64,000 bases of DNA from Rhodocyclaceae bacterium (GCA_016791205.1 JAEUNH010000242.1:1-64000), one strand, 5' to 3'. Numbered from the stretch's first letter, positions 6,655-18,781 are shown. A program made the numbers and translations. Notes: generated by a model from the letters alone, not told the origin.

Positions 6655-7041
6655 TCAGCACTGCTCCCAGGGCAGCCCGTCGAAGCGCCAGCCGGCCCTG
6701 GTGCCGCGCCGGTGGCTGTCGTCCAGCTCGCCTTCGAAGCCATGCAGCACGTTGTACACCTGGCTGAAGCCGGCTTCCTCGAGGGCGTGGCCGGCCGAGA
6801 CCGAGCGGTTGCCGCTGCGGCAGATCAGCACGATGGGGCGGTCGACGCTGGCCGCCTTCTTCACGTGGGCGACGAAGTGCGGGTTGATCTCCCAGTCGGG
6901 CCCGTCGTTCCAGGGAATCATCATGGCGCCGACCGGATGTCCGACGAAAAGGAACTCCATCTCGCTGCGGCAGTCGATGAAGAGCGCGGTCGGATTGTCG
7001 TGCAGGAACTGATTGGCTTCCTTGGGTTCGAGGTGTTTCAT
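6655..7041 (-). CDS. Rhodanese-like domain protein
   Basis: A single-domain rhodanese of 128 residues. The active-site loop is CRSGNRS with the catalytic cysteine at 74. The preceding FIDCRSEMEFLFVGHPVGA is the conserved structural motif of the fold. Single-domain members carry persulfide sulfur and are cytoplasmic; no signal peptide is present. The start at 7041 follows a GGAAGAAC ribosome site. It opens an operon with a thioredoxin-like protein and a transporter, which points to thiol or sulfur redox chemistry. Confidence 0.92.
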   Translation of the reverse strand: MKHLEPKEANQFLHDNPTALFIDCRSEMEFLFVGHPVGAMMIPWNDGPDWEINPHFVAHVKKAASVDRPIVLICRSGNRSVSAGHALEEAGFSQVYNVLHGFEGELDDSHRRGTRAGWRFDGLPWEQC

Positions 7042-7117
7042 GTTCTTCCTCCAGTGGCGATTCGAGTATAGCAGAGGCTTTTCGGCGTCCTTCGGCCGGA
7101 CTACACTACGCAACGAC

Positions 7118-7645
7118 ATGACCCGACGCCTGCTTGCGCTTGCCGCCTGCCTCTTCGCTGCCGCCTGTTCCCATCCGGGCGTGGGCGGGCTGGCTATCGG
7201 CGGCGCCACCGAGGCCGAGCTGCGGGCGAAGCTCGGCGCTCCCTCCATGGTCTGGAACGAGCCCGACGGCGGCAAGCTGCTCGAATACTCCGGCCAACCC
7301 AACGGCACCTTCTGCCACATGATCGCCATCGGGCCGGACGGCAAGGTGCGCGAGATCCGCCAGGCCTTCAGCGAGGAGAACTTCCGCCGCGTGGTGCCCG
7401 GCCTGGGTCGGGACGAGGTGCGCCGCCTGCTGGGCCGGCCCGAGGAGACGCTGCGCTTCCGTCTGAAGCCGGACGAGGAGGTATGGACCTGGCGCATCGA
7501 CGAGACAACGGAAAAGATCGAATACTTCAATGCCTATTTCGGCGCGGACGGCCGCCTCCTGCGCAGCGAGCGCACCGTCGTCTACAAGGCCAGCGGCCCG
7601 GGCTTCAGCCACAGGAAAATTGACAGGATTCCGCGGCGCGGGTAA
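7118..7645 (+). CDS. BamE/SmpA-like lipoprotein
   Basis: A 175-residue lipoprotein with signal peptide [17 protein letters not shown] and the lipobox cysteine at about 17. The pattern [19 protein letters not shown] followed by [21 protein letters not shown] contains two copies of the helix-turn motif typical of BamE-like small outer-membrane lipoproteins. The true BamE is shorter with one copy, so this is a relative and not the assembly factor itself. Divergently transcribed from the rhodanese operon. The -35 element for metH lies inside its 3' end. Confidence 0.8.
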   Translation: MTRRLLALAACLFAAACSHPGVGGLAIGGATEAELRAKLGAPSMVWNEPDGGKLLEYSGQPNGTFCHMIAIGPDGKVREIRQAFSEENFRRVVPGLGRDEVRRLLGRPEETLRFRLKPDEEVWTWRIDETTEKIEYFNAYFGADGRLLRSERTVVYKASGPGFSHRKIDRIPRRG

Positions 7646-7648
7646 GGT
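7620..7648 (+). promoter_or_regulatory. Predicted sigma70 promoter of metH
   Basis: A perfect -35 box TTGACA (7620-7625), a 17-nt spacer and TAAGGT (7643-7648) as -10. Transcription would start near 7655, exactly where the first stem of the downstream aptamer begins. That coincidence supports both calls. Confidence 0.65.
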
Positions 7649-7654
7649 TCGTTC

Positions 7655-7710
7655 CGCGCCGATTTGACATCAGCTTGCGGGGCGCGAAACAAATACCGCT
7701 AAAGCGAGCG
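7655..7710 (+). ncRNA. SAM-II-type riboswitch aptamer upstream of metH
   Basis: P1 is CGCGCC (7655-7660) paired with GGCGCG (7681-7686). Its loop opens with GATTTGA and ends in GCTTGCGG. After P1 come AAACAAAT, then ACCGCTAAAGC. The loop GCGG can pair with CCGC (7697-7700), making the H-type pseudoknot of SAM-II, and GATTTG and GCTAAA are hallmarks of that class. The ligand would be S-adenosylmethionine, the end product of the pathway MetH serves. SAM-II is known mainly from alphaproteobacteria. A covariance-model search was not possible here. Confidence 0.78.
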
Positions 7711-7711
7711 C

Positions 7712-7750
7712 AAACCCGTTCGCCACGTTGTCGAACGGGTTTTTTGTTTT
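7712..7750 (+). terminator. Intrinsic terminator in the metH leader
   Basis: An 11-bp perfect stem, AAACCCGTTCG (7712-7722) with CGAACGGGTTT (7732-7742), has a 9-nt loop and runs into a T-rich tract at 7740-7750. It ends 12 nt before the metH start and directly follows the SAM-II-type aptamer. Placement between aptamer and gene suggests SAM-controlled transcription attenuation. Confidence 0.85.
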
Positions 7751-7761
7751 CAGGAACCGAC

Positions 7762-11421
<3,660 letters not shown>

Positions 11422-11507
11422 TCGATTCTTGCGTCTTGTTCTTGCACGGTTTTCCAACGTGCCGGATGCGCGTATCATGGTTGCAGCATCGATGCCCGGA
11501 GAAAACG

Positions 11508-11732
11508 ATGACCGATCGCATTACCATCGACCCCGCCATTTGCCATGGCAAACCCTGCATTCGCGGCTTGCGTTATCCGGTCGAGAATGTTCTTGAGTGG
11601 CTGGCGAGCGGCATGAGCATCGAGGACATCCTCGCCGATTACGAAGACCTCGAGCGCGAGGACATCCTGGCGGCGCTTGCGTTCGCTGCGCGGCTATCCC
11701 ATGTGAAGCGAATCGATTCGCTTGCGGCGTGA
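11508..11732 (+). CDS. DUF433 antitoxin
   Basis: A 74-residue protein with the DUF433 signature: ITIDPAICHGKPCIRGLRYPV at the N-terminus and a winged-helix-like MSIEDILADYEDLEREDILAAL. DUF433 proteins usually precede DUF5615 PIN-like toxins, as here, and are believed to be their antitoxins and repressors. Its stop TGA overlaps the toxin GTG start (11729) by one codon position, so the two are translationally coupled. Confidence 0.88.
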   Translation: MTDRITIDPAICHGKPCIRGLRYPVENVLEWLASGMSIEDILADYEDLEREDILAALAFAARLSHVKRIDSLAA

Positions 11733-12081
11733 AGTTCCTGGTCGACGCCCAGCTTCCGCGGCGTCTCGCAAATGGCTGAGAGAGGCGGGGCACGATGCCC
11801 TGCATACGCTCGACCTTGCACTCGGCAATCGCACCGCTGACGGAGACTTGGCCACGCTGGCCGTGAGGGAACAACGAATCGTCATTACCAAAGATGCCGA
11901 TTTCGTCCAGTCCTTTCTGGTCTCCCGGGAACCGGACAGACTGCTTCTGGTTACCACCGGAAATATCGCCAACGCGGATCTTGAGCGACTGATGCGCGTA
12001 AACCTTCAGGCCATCGTTGCAGCATTCGAATCGCACCATTTCGTGGAAATCGGCCGCTCCAGTCTGGTCATCCACGAATAA
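11729..12081 (+). pseudogene. DUF5615 PIN-like toxin, frameshifted
   Basis: The N-terminus VKFLVDAQLPRRLA, with the first acidic PIN residue, is read from GTG 11729 and meets a stop at 11777-11779. The rest, starting KWLREAGHDALHTLDL and running through VITKDADFVQSF to 12081, is in another frame. One base is missing near 11770-11775, within GCAAATGG. Joined, the two parts give a full-length DUF5615 protein (ribonuclease-like PIN fold). Loss of the toxin with the antitoxin intact is a common decay path. A sequencing error is the main alternative. Confidence 0.78.
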
Positions 12082-12088
12082 CCCGCGC

Positions 12089-12418
12089 TCAGACGCCCCA
12101 GGTCACCGGCACTTCTTCCTTCAGCGAATAATCCAGCAGTTCGATCAGCGGTACGGCGCGGCGGGCGAGGCTGACGTACTCGCGCTTGCCGCCCTCGGGG
12201 GTCTTCTCGAAGAGGCGCTCGTCGTGGTCGACGACGGGCCGCTCGGCCTTGTCCTGCGCGACGGCGGCCTTCAGGCGGGCGATCGCCCCGGGCAGCTGCG
12301 CGACGGTGACGATGCCCTTCGGCTCGGGCGTCTTGCCCATGATTTCCATCAGAGAGTACGCGACGTCGCCGAACATCATGACGTCGCCGGCGGCCTTGGA
12401 CTTGAAGACGATCAGCAT
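12089..12418 (-). CDS. DUF1840 domain protein
   Basis: A 109-residue protein matching the betaproteobacterial DUF1840 pattern: MLIVFKSKAAGDVMMFGDVA at the start and a late LARRAVPLIELLDYSLKEEVPVTWGV. It is cytoplasmic, with no signal or membrane segment, and of unknown function. It is divergent from the carbonic anhydrase gene with only 38 nt between the starts, so the two share a control region. The convergent toxin remnant ends 7 nt away. Confidence 0.87.
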   Translation of the reverse strand: MLIVFKSKAAGDVMMFGDVAYSLMEIMGKTPEPKGIVTVAQLPGAIARLKAAVAQDKAERPVVDHDERLFEKTPEGGKREYVSLARRAVPLIELLDYSLKEEVPVTWGV

Positions 12419-12456
12419 GGGTGAGGATTATACGGCGCACTGCTAGAATCCCGGTC

Positions 12457-13098
12457 ATGAACACCCTGAAGCATCTGTTCGAGAACAACCGCGCCTGGGC
12501 CGAGGGCATCTCGGCCGAGGACCCGGCCTTCTTCGACAAGCTCTCGCAGCTGCAGGCGCCGGAGTACCTGTGGATCGGCTGCTCGGACAGCCGGGTGCCG
12601 GCCAACCAGATCACCGGGCTGGCGCCGGGCGAGGTGTTCGTGCATCGCAACGTCGCCAACGTGGTGGTGCATACCGACCTCAACTGCCTTTCCGTCATGC
12701 AGTTCGCCGTCGACGTGCTGAAGGTCAAGCACATCATCGTCTGCGGCCACTACGGCTGCGGCGGCGTGCGCGCGGCGCTCACCGGCGAGCGCCTGGGGCT
12801 GATCGACAACTGGCTGCGCCACATCCAGGACGTGCGCGACAAGCATGCCGCGCAGCTCTCGCCGCTCGTCGGCGAGGCGGCCGCCAACCGCCTGTGCGAG
12901 CTCAACGTCATCGAACAGGTGGCCAACGTGGCGCAGACCACCATCGTGCGCGACGCCTGGGAGCGTGGCCAGCCGCTGGCGGTGCACGGCTGGATCTACG
13001 ACCTTGCCGACGGACGGCTGCGCGACCTCGGCATGACGGTCGAGCGGCTCGACGCGCTCGCAAAACTGCATCAGGTTGCGCTCGACAAGCAGGCATGA
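12457..13098 (+). CDS. can: Beta-class carbonic anhydrase
   Basis: A 213-residue beta-carbonic anhydrase close to E. coli Can. Zinc ligands and catalytic residues are in place: Cys42 and Asp44 in CSDSR, His98 and Cys101 in HYGCGG. It interconverts carbon dioxide and bicarbonate in the cytoplasm. TAGAAT at 12444-12449 is 7 nt before the ATG, so the mRNA may start at or next to the start codon. First gene of a three-gene operon; its stop overlaps the MOSC start (ATGA). Confidence 0.96.
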   Translation: MNTLKHLFENNRAWAEGISAEDPAFFDKLSQLQAPEYLWIGCSDSRVPANQITGLAPGEVFVHRNVANVVVHTDLNCLSVMQFAVDVLKVKHIIVCGHYGCGGVRAALTGERLGLIDNWLRHIQDVRDKHAAQLSPLVGEAAANRLCELNVIEQVANVAQTTIVRDAWERGQPLAVHGWIYDLADGRLRDLGMTVERLDALAKLHQVALDKQA

Positions 13099-13778
13099 CC
13101 CGCATTGACGCGGTCTACGTCGGCGGCATCCGCCCGCTGCCGCGCCCCGAAGGAAGTACCCTTGGGGTGCCGGAAGGCCACCCTACCGGCATCTTCAAGC
13201 AGGCGGTGGGCGGTCCGGTGCTGCTCGGCCCCGAAGGCCTCGAAGGGGACGCACAAGCCGACCGGCGCGTGCACGGCGGCCCCTGGAAAGCCCTGCATCA
13301 CTACGCCGCGGAAAACTACGCGCGCCTGGCCGCCGCTTTTCCGGACAAGGCGGCGCTGTTCGTGCCGGGCAGCTTCGGCGAGAACCTGTCGACCGCCGGC
13401 TGGGACGAAGACACGGTGTGTGTCGGCGACGTCTTCCGCATCGGCGCGGCCACCGTGCAGGTGAGCCAGCCTCGCCAGCCCTGCTGGAAGCTCAACCACA
13501 AGTTCGGCGAAGAGGAGCTGATGCGCTTCGTCGCCGAGCACTGCCTCGCCGGCTGGTACTACCGCGTGCTGGAAGGAGGGCCGATCGCGGCGGGCGATGC
13601 GTTCTCTCTGATCGAGCGCGCCGCCGAGCCGGTGCCGCTGCGCCATCTGTGGTTCGCCTTCCGCGCCCACCGGCCGGATATCGATGCGCTCGCGCGGCTG
13701 CGTGAAGCCCCGGGGCTGTCGCCCAACTGGGTGCAGAAGCTCGACGAGCGCATCGCCTGGCTGAAGCAGAACCGGTGA
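13095..13778 (+). CDS. MOSC domain protein (YiiM-like)
   Basis: A 227-residue MOSC protein. The region GDAQADRRVHGGPWKALHHY and the conserved cysteine in SQPRQPCWKLNHKFG place it with YiiM. The C-terminal extension (SPNWVQKLDERIAWLKQ) also fits. E. coli YiiM helps reduce N-hydroxylated bases such as 6-hydroxylaminopurine using molybdenum cofactor; that role is by family. Overlaps the neighbouring genes by 4 nt at each end (ATGA at the start, GTGA at the stop). Confidence 0.9.
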   Translation: MTRIDAVYVGGIRPLPRPEGSTLGVPEGHPTGIFKQAVGGPVLLGPEGLEGDAQADRRVHGGPWKALHHYAAENYARLAAAFPDKAALFVPGSFGENLSTAGWDEDTVCVGDVFRIGAATVQVSQPRQPCWKLNHKFGEEELMRFVAEHCLAGWYYRVLEGGPIAAGDAFSLIERAAEPVPLRHLWFAFRAHRPDIDALARLREAPGLSPNWVQKLDERIAWLKQNR

Positions 13779-14980
13779 GCGGCAATCTCTGGATAAAGGT
13801 CTTCCTGCCCTTCGCGGCAGGCTATTACCTCTCCTACCTGCTGCGCACGGTGAATGCCGTCATCGCGCCGGAGCTGACGCGCGAGCTGACGCTCACCGCC
13901 GCCGACCTCGGCCTGCTCACCAGCGCCTACCTGCTCGCCTTCGCCGCCTTCCAGATCCCGCTCGGCCTGCTGCTCGACCGCTACGGCCCGCGCCGCGTCG
14001 AGGCCGGTCTGCTGCTGGTCGCCGCGGCCGGCACGCTGCTGTTCGCCATCGGCCGCTCCCCCTTCGAACTCACCCTGGCGCGCGGCCTGATCGGCCTCGG
14101 CGTCTCGTCCTGCCTGATGGCGGCGTTCAAGGGCTTCGCGCAGAACTTCCCGGCCGAGCGTCAGGCTTCCCTCACCGGCGCCATCATGGCCTCGGGCGGC
14201 CTGGGCGCGATCACCGCCAGCCTGCCGCTGGAATTCGCCCTGCCGCTCTTCGGCTGGCGCGGCGTGTTCCAGGGACTGACTTTTCTCCTGCTGGCCGTGG
14301 CGGCGCTGATCTTCTTCTCCGTGCCGCAGCGCGAGGCGGGCGTCTCGCGCGAGAGCCTCGGCGCCCAGCTGAAGGACGTCGGCGGCATCCTGGCGCACCG
14401 CGTCTTCTGGCGCTTCGCGCCGCCGATGACCCTCGTCACCGGCGGCTTCCTGGCGGTGCAGGGCCTGTGGGCCGTGCCCTGGCTGATGAACGTCGACGGG
14501 CTGACGCGCCACCAGGCGGCGGAAGTCCTGTTCGCGCTGAACCTCGCCATGTTGCTCTCGCATCTGGGCATCGCGACCTTCGCCGTGCGCCTGGCGCGCG
14601 CCGGCATCACGCCGTCGCGCCTGCTCCTCGGCGGCTTCGGCCTGGCGCTCGCCAGCCAGGCGGCGATGCTGGCCGGCCTCGGGCCGGCGATGCCGCTGTG
14701 GTTCGCCTACGGCGTCGGCGTCTCCGGCGGCTCGCTGTCCTATTCCCTGCTCTCGGCGCACTTCGCGCCCGCGCTCTCCGGCCGCGTGACGACGACGCTC
14801 AACCTGCTGCTGTTCATCGGCGCCTTCACCCTGCAGTGGGGGCTGGGCGTGCTGATCGACGGCCTGGGCGCCGCCGGCTTCGCCGCGCCCGCTGCCTACC
14901 GCGCGACCTTCGCCTTGCTGCTCATCCTGCAGGCGGCGAGCTACGCCTGGTTCCTGTTCGAAAGCCGGCGCAAGGAATAG
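13775..14980 (+). CDS. MFS transporter
   Basis: A 401-residue membrane protein with twelve predicted segments. The MFS signature after segment 2 reads GLLLDRYGPRRVE. It starts with GTG 13775, overlapping the MOSC stop as GTGA, and so is translationally coupled. It has no sequence feature that identifies the substrate. It closes the can-MOSC-MFS operon; a hairpin follows the stop. Confidence 0.88.
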   Translation: MSGNLWIKVFLPFAAGYYLSYLLRTVNAVIAPELTRELTLTAADLGLLTSAYLLAFAAFQIPLGLLLDRYGPRRVEAGLLLVAAAGTLLFAIGRSPFELTLARGLIGLGVSSCLMAAFKGFAQNFPAERQASLTGAIMASGGLGAITASLPLEFALPLFGWRGVFQGLTFLLLAVAALIFFSVPQREAGVSRESLGAQLKDVGGILAHRVFWRFAPPMTLVTGGFLAVQGLWAVPWLMNVDGLTRHQAAEVLFALNLAMLLSHLGIATFAVRLARAGITPSRLLLGGFGLALASQAAMLAGLGPAMPLWFAYGVGVSGGSLSYSLLSAHFAPALSGRVTTTLNLLLFIGAFTLQWGLGVLIDGLGAAGFAAPAAYRATFALLLILQAASYAWFLFESRRKE

Positions 14981-14982
14981 CT

Positions 14983-15022
14983 GTCCGCGAAAATGGGGAC
15001 ATACAGCCCCGTTTCTCCGGAC
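14983..15022 (+). repeat. Nested hairpin after the MFS gene
   Basis: GTCCG (14983-14987) pairs with CGGAC (15018-15022), and within it AAAATGGGG pairs with GCCCCGTTT around the loop ACATACA. No T-tract follows immediately, so it may be a weak terminator or a remnant of a dispersed repeat. Only one copy was noticed in the window. Confidence 0.5.
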
Positions 15023-15083
15023 GAAAATCCTCCGGCAACCCGGCAACCCGCCGGAGATCACAACAAACCCGAGGAGGATCGCC

Positions 15084-16586
15084 ATGCCCAAGCTTCGCCT
15101 ATCGTTGCTGTCCGCGGCCGTCGCCGCGTCGCTGCCGCTTGCCGTCAACGCCGCGCCCGATCTCGACAGCCTGACCGCCAGCCAGGCCGCCGCCGACATC
15201 TGCGCCGGCAAATACACCAGCGAAGCGCTGGTCGGCGCCGCGCTGGCCCGCGCCAGGGCGCGCGCCGATCTCAACGCCTTCGTCACGCTCGACGAAGCCG
15301 GCGCGCTGAAGGCCGCCAAGGCCGCCGACGCCGCACGCAAGGGCGGGAAAACCTGCAAGCCGCTCGACGGCGTGCCGGTGGTGATCAAGGACAACATCGA
15401 GGTGGCCGGCCTGCCGGCGAGCGCCGGCACCCCGGCCCTGAAGGGTTTCGTGCCGAAGGCCGACGCGCCGGTCGCGGCGAAGCTGCGCGCCGCCGGCGCC
15501 ATCGTCCTCGGCAAGACCAATATGCACGAGCTGGCCTTCGGCATCTCGGGCTACAACACAGCATTCAAGTCTGGCGACAAGGCGGGCGTGCGCAACGCCT
15601 ACGACGCATCGAAGATCGCCGGCGGCTCGTCCTCGGGCAGCGGCGCGGCGATCGGCGCGCGCATCGCCCTGGCCGGCCTCGGCACCGACACCGGCGGCTC
15701 GGTGCGCATTCCCTGCGCGCTGAACGGCTGCGCCTCGCTGCGGCCCAGCGTCGGCCGCTATGCGCAGCAGGGCATCGCGCCGATCTCGCACACCCGCGAC
15801 ACCGCCGGCCCGATGGGCGTGGCGATGGCCGACGTGGCGCTGCTCGACCGCGCCATCGCCGGCGGCGGCGCCATCAAGCCGGCCGCGCTGAAGAAGCTGC
15901 GCGTCGGCGTGACGGCCGCCACGCTGGCCAACCTCGACGCCGACACCAAGGCCGCCTTCGAGGCCGCCGTCGCCAAAATGAAGGCCGCCGGGGTGACGGT
16001 GGTGGAGGTCGACATGCCGAAGCTGATGGAGCTCAACGGCGCCGTCGGCTTCCCGCTGGCGCTCTACGAGGCCTACGACGACATGGTGAAGTACCTCAAG
16101 GCCAGCGGTGCGGGCAAGACCATCGCCGACGTGGCCAAGGAGATCTCCAGCCCGGACGTCAAGGGCACCTACGACGGCCTGGTGATCCCGCGCAAGCTGC
16201 CCGGACCGAACAACACCGTGGTCGACGCCAGGCCCGCCTACGATGCAGCGATGAAGACCGGCCGCCCGGCGCTGCAGAAGCTCTACAAGGAGACCTTCGC
16301 CAAGCACAAGCTCGATGCCCTCGCCTTCCCGACGGTGCCGAAGGTGGCCATCGATTCGAACCCGGATTCGAGCAGCGTGCCGAACTTCATCAGTTACATC
16401 CAGAACACCGATCCGGGCAGCAATGCCGGCATCCCCGGCCTGCAGATCCCGCTGGCGCTGGGCGCGGCGAGCAAGCTGCCGGTCGGCCTCGAGCTCGACG
16501 GCCCCGCGGGCAGCGACCGCAAGCTGATCGCCATCGGCCTGGCGCTGGAAGAAGTCTTCGGCCGGCTGCCGGCGCCGAAGCGCTGA
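15084..16586 (+). CDS. Exported amidase-signature hydrolase
   Basis: A 500-residue amidase with a signal peptide (LSLLSAAVAASLPLAVNAA) that should place it in the periplasm. The Ser-cisSer-Lys triad is complete: Lys102 in VVIKDN, serines 182-184 in GGSSSGSGAA and Ser206 in DTGGSVRIP. The overall look resembles mandelamide or indoleacetamide hydrolases, but the amide substrate is unknown. A strong GAGGAGG ribosome site precedes the ATG. Convergent with the LuxR gene, 7 nt apart. Confidence 0.9.
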   Translation: MPKLRLSLLSAAVAASLPLAVNAAPDLDSLTASQAAADICAGKYTSEALVGAALARARARADLNAFVTLDEAGALKAAKAADAARKGGKTCKPLDGVPVVIKDNIEVAGLPASAGTPALKGFVPKADAPVAAKLRAAGAIVLGKTNMHELAFGISGYNTAFKSGDKAGVRNAYDASKIAGGSSSGSGAAIGARIALAGLGTDTGGSVRIPCALNGCASLRPSVGRYAQQGIAPISHTRDTAGPMGVAMADVALLDRAIAGGGAIKPAALKKLRVGVTAATLANLDADTKAAFEAAVAKMKAAGVTVVEVDMPKLMELNGAVGFPLALYEAYDDMVKYLKASGAGKTIADVAKEISSPDVKGTYDGLVIPRKLPGPNNTVVDARPAYDAAMKTGRPALQKLYKETFAKHKLDALAFPTVPKVAIDSNPDSSSVPNFISYIQNTDPGSNAGIPGLQIPLALGAASKLPVGLELDGPAGSDRKLIAIGLALEEVFGRLPAPKR

Positions 16587-16593
16587 GGGTCGG

Positions 16594-17337
16594 CTAGTCG
16601 TTGCGCGGGCGGCCGATCGCCGCGGCGAGGCCGCCGCGGCGCTGCACGCCGAGCTTGGCGAAGGTGCGCTTGAGGTAGGTGCGCACGGTGGACAGCTCGA
16701 CGCCGAGCTGCTGGGCAATCTGCTTGTCGGTCAGGCCGGCGCCGACCATGCGGGCCACCGCCAGCTCGCGCGGCGAGAGCTCCAGCGCCGCCCGGTTTTC
16801 CGCGCCGGCGAGCCGTGCCCGCAGCGAGGCGCGCTGCAGGGCCCCGGTGAACGCCGGCTCGATCAGGCGCAGCAGGTCGAGGGTGTGGGAGTCGAAGTTG
16901 TCGCGCGCGCGGCCGCGCCAGATGCGCAGGTCGCCGATGTTGCGGCCCTCGGCATAGCTGTAGACATTCACGCCCCAATGCAGGCCGTCGCGCGCCAGGA
17001 AATCGTTGAAGAACTCGGTGCGCATCAAGTCGCGCTGCGGCATCACCTGGGTGACCAGGGTCGGCACCCGCCGCGCCTGCAGCTCGAAGGTGATCGGGTC
17101 GTGGAACTGGTAGTACGCCTCGTAACTCTTGAGCGTGTCGTCGTTCATGTTCAGCGTGACGCGCCCGTCGAAACGATCCGCCGCCTCGTTCCAGACATAG
17201 GAGGCGAAGTAGTCGGCCTTGAGCAGGTCGAGCAGGCCGTAGCCGACGCGCTCCCGTACTTCGTGTTCGGCCATGTCCTCGGCGAGCAGGCCGAAGAGGC
17301 AGGACAGAGCGCGGCTTTCGGGGGCGGTGAGGTACAT
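16594..17337 (-). CDS. LuxR-family transcriptional regulator
   Basis: A 247-residue regulator. The C-terminal HTH is typical: ELSPRELAVARMVGAGLTDKQIAQQL followed by STVRTYLKRTFAKLGV. The N-terminal 170 residues show no phospho-acceptor site and look like a ligand-sensing domain (YFASYVWNEAADRFDG, YQFHDPITFELQARRVPTLV). This architecture recurs among standalone LuxR proteins; the signal is unknown. It might control the convergent amidase or the upstream low-complexity gene, but nothing in the sequence proves it. Confidence 0.87.
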   Translation of the reverse strand: MYLTAPESRALSCLFGLLAEDMAEHEVRERVGYGLLDLLKADYFASYVWNEAADRFDGRVTLNMNDDTLKSYEAYYQFHDPITFELQARRVPTLVTQVMPQRDLMRTEFFNDFLARDGLHWGVNVYSYAEGRNIGDLRIWRGRARDNFDSHTLDLLRLIEPAFTGALQRASLRARLAGAENRAALELSPRELAVARMVGAGLTDKQIAQQLGVELSTVRTYLKRTFAKLGVQRRGGLAAAIGRPRND

Positions 17338-17386
17338 GCGAACAAGTCTAGTCCGGCGCCGATCGGAACTCCAGCGGGCCGTGGTC

Positions 17387-18781
17387 TCAGTTGTCCCCCG
17401 ACGGCGGAATGATTTGCGCCCCGCCTCCCCGGCGGATTCCGGATGACGCACCTTCCGTCGAGCCAGAACGGCTTTCCCCCGGATTGACAACCGTGCCGCC
17501 ACGCAGCGATTGCGAGACGCTCTGCGCCGGCGCGCGGCTGCCATCGCCGCCGCCGCGCCCGTCTCCTCCCCTGCCGTCGGAAACGCCGCCGCGGCCGGCA
17601 TCGCGCCCGAGCATGGGGACGGCCCCGCTATCCTGCCTGCTCCGCGCCATGCCGCTGTTGGGATCCCCGCCGCCATCCTCGCGCGGCATGGATTGCCCCT
17701 TGCCGCCGCCACCGGCCTTTTCCTGGCCGGGCGACTTCTCCTTGTCGGGCGATTGCGCCGGCTCCTGCTTGCCGCCGCTTCCCGAACCTTGGCCCTGTCC
17801 GCTGCCTTGTGTGCCGCCCTGGGTGCTGGAGGATGAGGACGCCGTCTGGGGCGCTGTCTGCTTGCTGCTGCCGGATTGGCCGCTGGAACCGGGTTGCGTG
17901 CCGCCCTGGCCGGGCTGGGTGCTGGAGCCGGGCTGCGTGCTGCGTTGGCCGGGCTGGGTGCCGCCGCCCTGCAGGAGGGCCTGGCCTGTGCCGGCGCGCC
18001 CATCGGATTGCTGCTTGTTGTCCCCGCTGCCGGATTGGCCCGGCAGCTGGGCTGGGCCGCCTTGCGTGCTGCCTTGCATGCCGCCTTGCGTGCCGCCCCC
18101 CTGCATCAACCCGGCGCGGGCGTTGCCCCTGTCCTCCTGTCCCGTGCCTCGCCCCTGGCCGCCCGGATCGGGCAGGCCGGCCTGTCGCCCGCCGCCTTGG
18201 CCCGGCGCAGCGGAGAAGCCGGTGCCGGCGGACTGGCCCGTGTCTCCGAGGCCGGTGCGCAAAGTCTCGGCGCCGGCTCCGCGTCCCGCCTGGCCCGCCA
18301 TTGCGCCGTCCCTCAGCCCGGCCGCTTCGGTGCCGCGCTCCAGTCTTTCCGCGCCCTGACCGCCCCGCTCGGGCGATGCGGAAAAGCCGCTTCCGGAACC
18401 TGCGCTATCGCGACCTGGAGTGGCATGAAAACTCCGATCCAGCGTGTCATGAGCGCCGCCCCCGCCGCCGCCCTGGCCGCCGGCGCCGGTCGCCGCGCCG
18501 CCCTCGCGCCGATCGGCGGATTGGCGACCGAAGCCGCGCCAGTCGGAAGACGAGGAACCGGCGCCGGACAAGCCCGGCCGCTGTTCTTCCTTGCGGCCCG
18601 AATCGTCGCGGTCCGCGCCCGATTCGAGTTGGCCGGCGGCCGGCAGAGGCGGCGGCGGAGCCTCCAAGGTCGGGGAAAAGCCGGGCGACAGGCCCGGCAT
18701 GCCGCCCTGGCCGAGACCCTGGCCTTTCTGGGCGAATGCCGGCAAGCAGGCTATGCACAGCAGCAGCGGGATACAACGCAT
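17387..18781 (-). CDS. Low-complexity Gly/Ser/Gln-rich exported protein
   Basis: A 464-residue protein starting with a clear signal peptide (MRCIPLLLCIACLPAFAQ). The mature part is almost free of order-promoting hydrophobics. Glycine, glutamine, serine, threonine and alanine dominate. Short degenerate repeats appear: TQPG units encoded at about 17880-17965 and TQGG/MQGG units nearer the N-terminus. No enzyme or adhesin domain is visible. A strong GAGGAGG site precedes the ATG at 18781, chosen over an upstream in-frame start that would put 20 residues before the signal peptide. It may be an extracellular matrix or cell-surface disordered protein; function unknown. Confidence 0.68.
   Translation of the reverse strand: MRCIPLLLCIACLPAFAQKGQGLGQGGMPGLSPGFSPTLEAPPPPLPAAGQLESGADRDDSGRKEEQRPGLSGAGSSSSDWRGFGRQSADRREGGAATGAGGQGGGGGGAHDTLDRSFHATPGRDSAGSGSGFSASPERGGQGAERLERGTEAAGLRDGAMAGQAGRGAGAETLRTGLGDTGQSAGTGFSAAPGQGGGRQAGLPDPGGQGRGTGQEDRGNARAGLMQGGGTQGGMQGSTQGGPAQLPGQSGSGDNKQQSDGRAGTGQALLQGGGTQPGQRSTQPGSSTQPGQGGTQPGSSGQSGSSKQTAPQTASSSSSTQGGTQGSGQGQGSGSGGKQEPAQSPDKEKSPGQEKAGGGGKGQSMPREDGGGDPNSGMARSRQDSGAVPMLGRDAGRGGVSDGRGGDGRGGGDGSRAPAQSVSQSLRGGTVVNPGESRSGSTEGASSGIRRGGGAQIIPPSGDN

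Noticed and set aside
7650..7760. SAH riboswitch upstream of metH
   Set aside because: That class is expected at ahcY and metH, but the visible motifs (GATTTG loop, GCTAAA tail, P1 with pseudoknot partner) fit SAM-II better.
14983..15022. Insertion-sequence end or REP-type element
   Set aside because: A nested hairpin is present, but only one copy was seen and no transposase lies nearby.
15099..16718. Long minus-strand frame opposite the amidase
   Set aside because: The plus strand carries a full amidase with signal peptide and catalytic triad; the reverse frame is a composition artefact.
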